Positions 54,810 through 61,988 of a stretch of DNA of 64,000 bases are shown piece after piece (position 1 is the stretch's first letter; each line of letters starts with the position of its first letter). The position numbers and the translations under genes were made by a program. Source of the stretch: Bacteriovoracaceae bacterium. Its GTDB lineage: Bacteria; Bdellovibrionota; Bacteriovoracia; Bacteriovoracales; Bacteriovoracaceae. The stretch is taken from the NCBI GenBank assembly GCA_021737405.1, contig JAIPEG010000011.1, forward strand, positions 1 to 64,000, written 5' to 3'. Below the pieces are notes generated by a model, which saw only the letters and a list, made by a program, of their open reading frames with translations, was not told the DNA's origin and made no database searches.

Positions 54810-56408
54810 CTACCAAGTATAGCGTAGTTCAAGTCCTGTTACGCTCTTGATATAGGAGAAATTTTCAACATCAGAGGAATCATTTTGAGTTCTATTGTAG
54901 GTGACTCCTAAGCGCCACTTTTTATTAAACCTTTTTTGTATTTTTAGACCATAAGTCGTATTTTTTTCAACCCCTCTTTGTGATTTTTGAAGCTTTGTAT
55001 CCAACATCGTCAAAGAGGCAGATAAATTAAAATCAATACCCCAAAAGAGACGAGGAATTAAATAATCCGCTCGAAAGAGAAACGAATCTGTCGCATTCAC
55101 TTCACTTTCTGGTCGATAAAAATCCGATATAAATAATCCAACAATTATATGACCATTTTCTCGAATAAAGAGTTGATCAAGGTAAAGGGTGGTTGTAGAA
55201 CCAGACAAAGCATTATTAAAACTCGATAAGGTTCTCTGTCGAACTTTAAAAGTTGTATCTCCATTATCAAAAAACTTTTTCCTAAGCCCTAATGAATAAG
55301 TTGTCGAGCGGCCAAAGAAAGTTCGCTTTTTCTCTTGATTTTTATCTCTTGCAGTATAGTTGTATTCAATTTCATATAAGAGCTCGGCCCTCTTCTTGTT
55401 CCAGCTGAAATTATATGATCCCCGCAACGCAGGTGAAATACCATACGAATCATTTTGATAAATATCAGGGTTAGTATCATTAAGATAACTAGAATAACTC
55501 AAACGCATCTCTGGAGTTAAAACAAAGTACTTCCCGCCAACGAATCTTTTGGAGTAGAACAACTCACTATTCATTATCGCTGAGCTAGCATCTGTATTGG
55601 TGTTTGTTAAGCCTGGCGCATCCGACTCTAGAGTCACATTATCGTCTTGTTGATACTGTTGAGTAAAGATAAGTGTTGTCGCTTGGCGAGAGAGCATTCT
55701 ACCATTATCTAGCAATAAAGGATGCATATTATGTTTGAGTAGAATTTCATCATACCTACTTTCAATTTCAGAAGCCGTATCACTTTTAGGATCAATCGCT
55801 AGGCCCTTATCAAGTAAAGGCACCACATATTTTGCTATATAATTATGAGCATAAAACTTATTTTTAATTTGATTATAAATAACTTCTGCTAGCCTCAAAT
55901 AAGCGATTTGTCTCATCCCCTTGTCTGACTTTTTATCTTTAATCAGTTGGATGTAATTACTTTTAACGGCACTATGATCTTCAAGGAGTTCACTGATATG
56001 AGCGATATAATATAGAGAGAAATCTGTTTTATAACCCTTCTGAAATGAAATACGAAAAGCTCTTTTTGCTTTTTCAAGTTCATTCACGGCAAAAAGGGAC
56101 TGACCATATTCAAAGAATAGGTCCTCACTTGTCTTACCAAGCTTAATGGCCATCTTAAAGTGGGCAATCGCCAAATCATGCTTTTGCATATTTTTATAGG
56201 TTAAAGCCATTAGATAGTTACGAGTTGGATTAAACTCAGTCGAAGCCCTTACCAGCTCAAGCTCCTGAAGAGCTGCTTGATAATCACCTGTTTTAAATTT
56301 TAAATAGAAGGATTCAAGTCCAGTATTTTGGGCAAAAGACGAGAAAATTAAAAAATAAGAAAATACAAACAGAGCGTTTTTTAATCGCAGCAAATTAAAA
56401 CCATCCAT
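54810..56408 (-). CDS. Outer-membrane protein with TPR-type N-terminus and C-terminal beta-barrel
   Basis: About 532 residues. A signal peptide (ALFVFSYFLIFSSFAQ) is followed by TPR-like helical repeats (about residues 30-220; DYQAALQELELV, HDLAIAHFKMAIKLGK, LEKAKRAFRISFQKG). The remainder alternates polar and aromatic residues as in an outer-membrane barrel and ends in RYTW, a typical terminal aromatic. TPR plus barrel recalls Slam/DUF560 surface-lipoprotein modifiers and other export pores, which is inference. It sits between the FecR-domain and FHA genes, all on the minus strand. Confidence 0.75.
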   Translation of the reverse strand: MDGFNLLRLKNALFVFSYFLIFSSFAQNTGLESFYLKFKTGDYQAALQELELVRASTEFNPTRNYLMALTYKNMQKHDLAIAHFKMAIKLGKTSEDLFFEYGQSLFAVNELEKAKRAFRISFQKGYKTDFSLYYIAHISELLEDHSAVKSNYIQLIKDKKSDKGMRQIAYLRLAEVIYNQIKNKFYAHNYIAKYVVPLLDKGLAIDPKSDTASEIESRYDEILLKHNMHPLLLDNGRMLSRQATTLIFTQQYQQDDNVTLESDAPGLTNTNTDASSAIMNSELFYSKRFVGGKYFVLTPEMRLSYSSYLNDTNPDIYQNDSYGISPALRGSYNFSWNKKRAELLYEIEYNYTARDKNQEKKRTFFGRSTTYSLGLRKKFFDNGDTTFKVRQRTLSSFNNALSGSTTTLYLDQLFIRENGHIIVGLFISDFYRPESEVNATDSFLFRADYLIPRLFWGIDFNLSASLTMLDTKLQKSQRGVEKNTTYGLKIQKRFNKKWRLGVTYNRTQNDSSDVENFSYIKSVTGLELRYTW

Positions 56409-56452
56409 AGTTCTTTGGTAATATCTCAATAGATTGTAACAGAAGACTAAGC

Positions 56453-57829
56453 CTAGCGGCTAATGCGAAATTCTACCTGTGAGCGTCCACTCGTTGCATT
56501 TTTTATATCTGGGTTATTGAAGTCTTGGGTCGATTCCAGCTGAAAATCCTGAGCAAGGGCATCAGTTTCATTATTGGTGCCAACCTCACTACCAATTAAA
56601 TTATTTTCTCCCTCTAATGATCCACTTTTTAGTACATTCACTACCCCATCTAACTTTGTGGGTGTCGTCCCATCGCCAACGCTTGCAAGACTACGACCCT
56701 CCACAGGCACAATGTCTCCAGAGTCCACTAACTTAAAGCCCTCTGGTGGAACGTAAGCTCCGGTCTCACTATCAACAGAGCCAACATCTGGTGCTGGAAT
56801 ATAAACTCCTGCATTCGGGTCAAAAGAACTTCCCTCAGAAGGAGGGACATAGAGACCCGTTTTCTCATCGACAAAGCCACCTGCAGGAGGAGCAAAGGCG
56901 CCCGTCGCCCTATCAATAAAGCCTTCGGGAGGAGGCCCCGCGCTTCGAGTCGTTTCAATTCTTGTTTGAGTATTCTCTACAACTTTTACGGTGGCCTTTG
57001 CACCTACACCATCAGTCAGTGCTTTTTCAAGCGTACCGCTATTGACCTCGGCAACTTTCTTGGGATCAAGACCTTTTGGTACAATAGAGCGCACGACTTT
57101 TGTTTTAGTTTCAACACTGGCAGGTTTTCTTTTCTCCTCTCCAGAATCAGAAACGGAGGGGTCTAAATTCTTTAAGGACTCAAGCTGAGAAGGTGAAATT
57201 TTAACAGGTTCTGAGACTCTATTCTGATTGGGTAAGGAGCCTGAGTACTGTCCTTGACGGACAAGAACAGCTTCTTTGCGATTTAGATTGGCTTCTAACA
57301 TTCTTTGATTTATCTGACTCTCTTTTAAGGCAGAGTCAATCTTTGTCATGGCCACCGTACCTTCAAACGTGACAAGTGAGGTAACGGAGTTTCGAGGATT
57401 ATAAATGACCTGAAAATCAGTCCCCCTCACTCCCATGGCCGCTGTTTTTGTTTTTATAAATAATTTAGATCCACTTTCATCAATATCCATATAGTTTTTA
57501 GTGACTTTGGAGCGAACCTTACCTTTGATAAGATTAATAATTCCCGCTTTGTTCTTAGGGAATTCCATAATGTTCACTTCTGAATTTGCACCAAGATTCA
57601 TTTGAGACTTATCGATAAAAAGTAATTTTACAAAACTGCGATCTCCCGCCCGTAATAGACTTCCCTCTTTAACCCAATCACCTTTTTTCAGTCTAATTGG
57701 ATTTAACCCAAGACGTAATTCTTCGACTTGCCCCTTAAGGATAATAACTTTTGCCACATTAGGTGAATCCGCGGAGTAGACCGAAGAAATGAAAAGAACA
57801 GCGAATAGAAGATTAAACATTTGAGTCAT
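56453..57829 (-). CDS. Exported FecR-domain protein with tandem TG-type repeats
   Basis: 458 residues. A signal peptide (FNLLFAVLFISSVYSA) precedes a FecR domain (about 27-160; KKGDWVKEGSLLRAGDRS, AAMGVRGTDFQVIY, VTFEGTV). A Lys/Ser-rich linker leads to five 16-residue proline/glycine repeats at residues 299-375. FecR domains outside iron signalling often bind cell-wall or surface partners. As the first gene of the FecR-TPR/barrel-FHA unit, it may be a periplasmic or surface component of the same assembly. Confidence 0.82.
   Translation of the reverse strand: MTQMFNLLFAVLFISSVYSADSPNVAKVIILKGQVEELRLGLNPIRLKKGDWVKEGSLLRAGDRSFVKLLFIDKSQMNLGANSEVNIMEFPKNKAGIINLIKGKVRSKVTKNYMDIDESGSKLFIKTKTAAMGVRGTDFQVIYNPRNSVTSLVTFEGTVAMTKIDSALKESQINQRMLEANLNRKEAVLVRQGQYSGSLPNQNRVSEPVKISPSQLESLKNLDPSVSDSGEEKRKPASVETKTKVVRSIVPKGLDPKKVAEVNSGTLEKALTDGVGAKATVKVVENTQTRIETTRSAGPPPEGFIDRATGAFAPPAGGFVDEKTGLYVPPSEGSSFDPNAGVYIPAPDVGSVDSETGAYVPPEGFKLVDSGDIVPVEGRSLASVGDGTTPTKLDGVVNVLKSGSLEGENNLIGSEVGTNNETDALAQDFQLESTQDFNNPDIKNATSGRSQVEFRISR
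56705..56935 (-). repeat. Coding tandem repeats, about 16 residues, in the FecR-domain protein
   Basis: Five imperfect units with the pattern P-P-x(4)-(F/V)-D-x(2)-(T/A)-G-x-(Y/F)-(V/A/I), for example GGFVDEKTGLYVPP and GSVDSETGAYVPP. They resemble short surface-protein repeats and are likely extended. Confidence 0.7.
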
Positions 57830-57972
57830 TAAGTCCTCGTGATTTCATTTAGACTTATCGGTATAACCTTTTGAAATTTTAAGGCGAGGACAAACTTACC
57901 CCAAATGATTCTAACTTACGGATACTTAGAACCATTCGGGTTCTTCTAACTGACCAGAACTTAAGGCATTAG

Positions 57973-58374
57973 CTAAAAGGCGCGGTAATGCCTGCGGGTA
58001 TGATTCTCTGGCAACAGGAAATAAAGAAGGATGTAGGCCAGAAAAGTAACACCAAAGGAGAAGAAAAAACTCGCAGTAAAAAGAATTCGAACAACTGCTA
58101 GTTCATGGCCATAGCTTTGCCCTATTCGATGGCAAACACCTAGAACTTTAGCCTTCTCATATTCTTGAATCTTATCTTCTCGCGGCAATAATACCCATAA
58201 GAATAAATAGAGAAAAATTCCAGATCCAAAGAGTAGGATTGAAATGAGCCAAACGAGTCTTACGAGAGTGACATCTACTCCTAAGCCCCTTGCCAATCCT
58301 GACAAAACACCACCGATAACGCCCTCACTTAAAGAGCGGCTCCATCTATTTAGATTTCTTAGTTCATAATGCAT
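57973..58374 (-). CDS. PspC-domain membrane protein (two PspC-like units)
   Basis: 133 residues. The first PspC unit (about 10-65) has GVIGGVLSGLARGLGVDVTLVR followed by a membrane helix and LFLWVLLPRED. The second (about 75-130) has KVLGVCHRIGQSYGHELAVVRI and another helix ending LLYFLLPEN. PspC proteins sense envelope stress. It is divergent from the small RHH-like gene. Confidence 0.88.
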   Translation of the reverse strand: MHYELRNLNRWSRSLSEGVIGGVLSGLARGLGVDVTLVRLVWLISILLFGSGIFLYLFLWVLLPREDKIQEYEKAKVLGVCHRIGQSYGHELAVVRILFTASFFFSFGVTFLAYILLYFLLPENHTRRHYRAF

Positions 58375-58388
58375 ATAAAATCTCCGAT

Positions 58389-58423
58389 TTGCATATGTTT
58401 ATTAATGTTATATACTACAACAT
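58389..58423 (+). promoter_or_regulatory. Candidate promoter with overlapping inverted repeat
   Basis: TTGCAT (58389-58394), a 16-base spacer and TATACT (58411-58416) form a plausible promoter. An imperfect 8-bp inverted repeat, ATGTTATA-tac-TACAACAT (58405-58423), covers the -10. This would suit autoregulation by the RHH-like protein encoded downstream. Confidence 0.4.
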
Positions 58424-58498
58424 AATCATGAGTAAATAAAGGCGTAGACGTCATACAGATACTGGCCTAAATTATTAAAATATCGAGGATTTTAAATT

Positions 58499-58789
58499 AT
58501 GTCACAAAAGTTAAAGAGAATTAGTTTAATGATTAGAGACGATCAGCATCTGGCAATCAATGAAAGGGGCCTTAATGTGAGCGGCCTCTTTAGAGACCTT
58601 CTTGATGATTATCTTTCCGAGCACAAGGTAACACTAAGTGTTTCCCAGGAAACCAAAGAGGTTTACGATATGGTTATTAGTAATACGGCCAGCTCGGATG
58701 AAGAGTTAGAAAAATATTTGCGAGAAAGTCTTAAAAGTCTTCTTAAAGAAAAAATTGATTATATGATAAATATTCATAAACGCTTATAA
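58499..58789 (+). CDS. Small ribbon-helix-helix-like protein
   Basis: 96 residues. The N-terminus (KRISLMIRDDQHLAINERG, then LNVSGLFRDLL) has the strand-helix-helix look of RHH/CopG regulators: a short basic strand, a helix and a turn before a second helix. The C-terminal half is a charged helix. GAGGA precedes the ATG. The receiver-domain gene begins 10 bases after its stop, so they are co-transcribed. DNA binding is inferred. Confidence 0.65.
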   Translation: MSQKLKRISLMIRDDQHLAINERGLNVSGLFRDLLDDYLSEHKVTLSVSQETKEVYDMVISNTASSDEELEKYLRESLKSLLKEKIDYMINIHKRL

Positions 58790-58799
58790 GGACAATCCA

Positions 58800-59171
58800 A
58801 TGAAGAAAATCTTGGTCGTTGATGACGACAAGGATATCGGTGAGATTATTAGTGAATTTCTTTCTGAATATGACGTGACCTATATTGGAGAGGCTAAAGA
58901 GGCTATCAAAATTTTAGAGACTGTCACTTTTGATTTAGTTATCACTGATTTACTTATGCCGGATATTAATGGAATTGAGCTTACCGAACATATCTTTAAC
59001 AACTACCCCAAAACAAGAGTGTTGGCCTGTTCAGGTGGCGGCTCTTCAGGAAAATTAGTTGCAGGAATGGCCCTAGATCAAGCACTACAAGAAGGTGCAG
59101 ACAACGCTATTATGAAACCCTTTACGGAAGAAGAGCTGAAGGCAAAAGTGAGTAATCTCTTAAAAAGATAA
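58800..59171 (+). CDS. Single-domain response regulator (CheY-like receiver)
   Basis: 123 residues with a complete receiver domain and no output domain. The acidic pair is in LVVDDDKD, the phosphorylated Asp in VITDLLMPD, a Ser in ACSGGG replaces the usual Thr/Ser position, and the conserved Lys is in IMKPF. A 10-residue insert (GGGSSGKLVA) after strand 4 is characteristic of a subset of single-domain receivers. No histidine kinase is nearby. It is coupled to the small RHH-like gene. Confidence 0.92.
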   Translation: MKKILVVDDDKDIGEIISEFLSEYDVTYIGEAKEAIKILETVTFDLVITDLLMPDINGIELTEHIFNNYPKTRVLACSGGGSSGKLVAGMALDQALQEGADNAIMKPFTEEELKAKVSNLLKR

Positions 59172-59175
59172 CTTC

Positions 59176-60189
59176 TTAGAAGGCCAATCTTATCCCTAAT
59201 GCCAAACCTAATGAGTCGTTTGCTATGCCTTTATTTAAAAGAATAAAGGCTTTTAAGGCCGTTAAGTTAAATTGAATACCTGTGAAAGCGCGCATAGCAA
59301 AGAGAGATGGGCTTTCTTCAGAACCTAAGTCTAATGAAGCGACTCCAGTTCCTCCACCTGTCACACTGATATCTCCAGTTAAACTTGCGACCGATTTTGC
59401 TTTACCAAAACTTAAGTCCATTCCAAGTCCACCGAAAATTGAGGCCACATAAAAGAGACGAAAGTTTGTACTGATTTCAAGAGGAATTGTGTATGTCGTA
59501 ATATCAGCTCCAACTGTAGCTGTACCATTAAAACTTGCGGTCGCCCCATTTGAAGTCACTGTCTCTGTTATTCCCTTCACGAACTTGATACTCATTGCGG
59601 CCCTTTCAATACCTGTCGTGATATCAATTCCTCCCCAATCAAAAACACCAAGTCCTGCACCCCCTCCTCCAATCAACTTATAACGTAAATGAAAACCCAT
59701 AGAAGTTGAATCCCCATCTAGGCCATCTGTAGTTGGAGCATCAAGAGACATAAAATACCCATAAAAGGCCGTGCGCTTCATGTCGAGAGGACCTATGCTA
59801 GAACCAAAGAGATCTCCCTTGAGACCTAAACTAACGGCACCGCCAACACCAATCCCTCTTATTTGATTATAGTCAACATTTCCACCAATAAGATCAGAGG
59901 TCGAATTGCTACCAAGATCAGCACCGATTGCTCCAGTAAAACCAACTTCCAAATAGTCGATGTTTGAACCATAACTTGCCCCTAAGCCCTTTTGAGAGGA
60001 CACTGAAGCATTTGCCATTCCTCGTAAATAATTACTTTGGTCAGCGCTTGGAAGATTGCTATTCACCTCTGTCTCAAGTGAATCACAGGCGAGAACACAT
60101 GTACCGGTTCTATTAACAATCTTAAAAAGTCCCGCATAGCTTGTAGAACAAAGAAGTAACATCCCTAAAAAAATAAATGCCTCTCTCAT
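59176..60189 (-). CDS. Outer-membrane beta-barrel-like protein (possibly Lsa36-like)
   Basis: 337 residues. The signal peptide is MREAFIFLGMLLLCSTSYAG. The mature part is Gly/Ser/Thr-rich with alternating beta-strand pattern and ends LGIRLAF, a terminal Phe as in barrel proteins. It begins with a cysteine pair (GTCVLACDSLE). The composition resembles the Lsa36-type surface proteins annotated in Bdellovibrio relatives, but I am not certain of the family. Confidence 0.65.
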   Translation of the reverse strand: MREAFIFLGMLLLCSTSYAGLFKIVNRTGTCVLACDSLETEVNSNLPSADQSNYLRGMANASVSSQKGLGASYGSNIDYLEVGFTGAIGADLGSNSTSDLIGGNVDYNQIRGIGVGGAVSLGLKGDLFGSSIGPLDMKRTAFYGYFMSLDAPTTDGLDGDSTSMGFHLRYKLIGGGGAGLGVFDWGGIDITTGIERAAMSIKFVKGITETVTSNGATASFNGTATVGADITTYTIPLEISTNFRLFYVASIFGGLGMDLSFGKAKSVASLTGDISVTGGGTGVASLDLGSEESPSLFAMRAFTGIQFNLTALKAFILLNKGIANDSLGLALGIRLAF

Positions 60190-60339
60190 ATGCTCTCCTT
60201 ACGATTGCCCCTAATTCTCTCAACCTATTTTAAAAGACAAACCATAGAAAAAGGTAGGTGGTCCGCCTTACCTAGGCAAAAGTTGCCAAACGAAAATACT
60301 ATTTTACAGCTTTGATATAGTCATTTAAGGAGTTCAATT

Positions 60340-60957
60340 ATGAGTCTAATGATCAGTAGAAACGGAATAATTCAAGAAGTTACTCGTAAATCACTGACAA
60401 AGAAAGTGACTCCTCCTGATGACAATCGTGTGCAATTTGAAGATGTTCTTGAAAAAGAATCGGGACAGCAAATGCCCTTTAATAAAGAGAAAGGCCATCC
60501 GAAAAAGGAGACCCTCGCAGAGTCAAAAGGATTAAAAAGTTACCAAAAACAAAGCACTCAGATACATTCTAAACTCGTTCATGCTCGAGATATTTGCTCT
60601 CGCCCAATCATAACCGCGAAACCACAAGACACGATTCAGATGGCCTTGGAGAAAATGCAAAAGTACAAAATTCATCATCTCCCCTTACTTGATGAAGCTG
60701 GTACTCTAGTAGGAATTATTTCTGACAGAGACCTATTAGGTAAGAGAACACATGAGCGTCTCGATAAAGTCGCGACAAAAGAAGTGTTAGTTGTTAAGGA
60801 TTCACTTGAAATAAAAATGGTCGCAAGGCTTATGCTAGAGAATCACATAAGTGCCCTTCCCCTCATAAATGAAGAAGAAGAGCTTACTGGAATGATCACA
60901 AAATCAAATCTGTTGGAGTACATTATGAAAAGTACCCCATTTGATCGTCATATTTAA
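60340..60957 (+). CDS. CBS-domain pair protein
   Basis: 205 residues. A polar, Lys-rich N-terminal tail (about 80 residues) precedes two CBS motifs: ARDICSRPIITAKPQDTIQM to VGIISDRDLLG, and ATKEVLVVKDSLEIKM to TGMITKSNLLEY. CBS pairs bind adenine nucleotides and regulate partners. TAAGGAG lies eight bases before the ATG. Its end overlaps that of the convergent sigma factor gene by 4 bases. Confidence 0.88.
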   Translation: MSLMISRNGIIQEVTRKSLTKKVTPPDDNRVQFEDVLEKESGQQMPFNKEKGHPKKETLAESKGLKSYQKQSTQIHSKLVHARDICSRPIITAKPQDTIQMALEKMQKYKIHHLPLLDEAGTLVGIISDRDLLGKRTHERLDKVATKEVLVVKDSLEIKMVARLMLENHISALPLINEEEELTGMITKSNLLEYIMKSTPFDRHI

Positions 60958-61712
60958 GCCGCTTCAAGATCAATACTTTTAACTCGTTTCTTTAGGCGAA
61001 TAATTGAGGTTTGATGAAGTTGTGAAACCCTGCTCTCCGTAACGTTAAGGACTTCACTAATCTCCTTCATTGTTTTTTCTTCAAAATAGTAAAGACTAAG
61101 AACCTTACCCTCAGTTTCAGGTAGGTCTTCTATTCTCATTTTTAAAACTTCTTTCATATTATTTACTTCTGCAGATTCATAAGGATCACAGTTATTACGA
61201 TTGTCAGCAAGTGCGATTTCAAGTCCGGGCAGTGAACTCTCTCCTAGTTCACTTGGAGTAAGACTAAATGTTTGTACGGGTTGAATTCTTTGCAAGAGTC
61301 TAAAATAATCTTTTTGCTTTAACTTTAGCGCCTTACATAACTCAAGATCCGTTACATCTCGACCTAGCTCACTTTTTAGATTCTCATTAACTCTTTCTAC
61401 ATTTTTGATTTTGTCTCTCGTGGCACGACTTGCCCAATCGAGGGAGCGTAGTTCATCTAAAATCTGACCTCGTATTCGGTATTCTGCATAAGTTTTAAAT
61501 TTTACACCCTGCTTAGGATCATACTTATCTATTGCATCCATTAACCCAATGGTACCAACACTAATAAGGTCATCTAACTCATAGCTTGCAGGAAGTTTCA
61601 TATAAATTTTCTTCGCGATTATTTTGACGATATCCATATAAGAGACGATAAGCTTGTCTTTTTCTTTTTGCTTCAACTTCGACGGCTTGAACTCAACAAT
61701 TTTAGCAACCAT
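60954..61712 (-). CDS. fliA: RNA polymerase sigma factor, sigma-28/FliA family
   Basis: 252 residues. Region 2 is seen in LDDLISVGTIGLMDAIDKYD and the -10-binding TYAEYRIRGQILDELRSLDW. Region 3 lies around residues 95-150, and region 4 in EKTMKEISEVLNVTESRVSQ with its HTH. The order and WASRATRDK are typical of flagellar sigma-28. No flagellar genes surround it in this window. A GCCGATAA site upstream of the adjacent ankyrin gene fits the sigma-28 -10 consensus. Confidence 0.92.
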   Translation of the reverse strand: MVAKIVEFKPSKLKQKEKDKLIVSYMDIVKIIAKKIYMKLPASYELDDLISVGTIGLMDAIDKYDPKQGVKFKTYAEYRIRGQILDELRSLDWASRATRDKIKNVERVNENLKSELGRDVTDLELCKALKLKQKDYFRLLQRIQPVQTFSLTPSELGESSLPGLEIALADNRNNCDPYESAEVNNMKEVLKMRIEDLPETEGKVLSLYYFEEKTMKEISEVLNVTESRVSQLHQTSIIRLKKRVKSIDLEAA

Positions 61713-61923
61713 TTTTTATCTCCCGACATTTTGCCATGAATACTTGGCGACATGCACAATTATAACCCTCTTGGCACAATGCTTGCCCAATAAAGTCAGA
61801 ATTAACGAATTTCTAATGATTTAAGCCCTAAATATGACTTTCGTATTTGCCAAAAAAAGTGGCTTAGACAAATTTTTGAGGCAGTTTTTCAGAATCTTCA
61901 AGAAATTTTTACCAATAAACGTC

Positions 61924-61950
61924 TCAATAGGGAGGAGCCTATGCCGATAA
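61924..61950 (+). promoter_or_regulatory. Candidate sigma-28 promoter before the ankyrin gene
   Basis: TCAA (61924-61927), a 15-base spacer and GCCGATAA (61943-61950). The -10 is a perfect match to the FliA consensus and the -35 matches 3 of 4 (TAAA). The same bases also form a leader ORF start, so this is not the only reading. Confidence 0.4.
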
Positions 61951-61988
61951 GTTATAGACGAGGGTCACGAAAAAAGGGATTCATTTGA
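61941..61988 (+). CDS. Possible 15-codon leader peptide of the ankyrin gene
   Basis: ATG at 61941 has GGAGG five bases upstream and encodes MPISYRRGSRKKGFI. Its TGA overlaps the TTG start of the ankyrin gene (TTGA). The SD lies in the loop of ATAGG-gaggag-CCTAT. Coupled translation is plausible, but so is the sigma-28 promoter reading of the same bases; both cannot hold for one transcript, since transcription would start downstream. Confidence 0.3.
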   Translation: MPISYRRGSRKKGFI

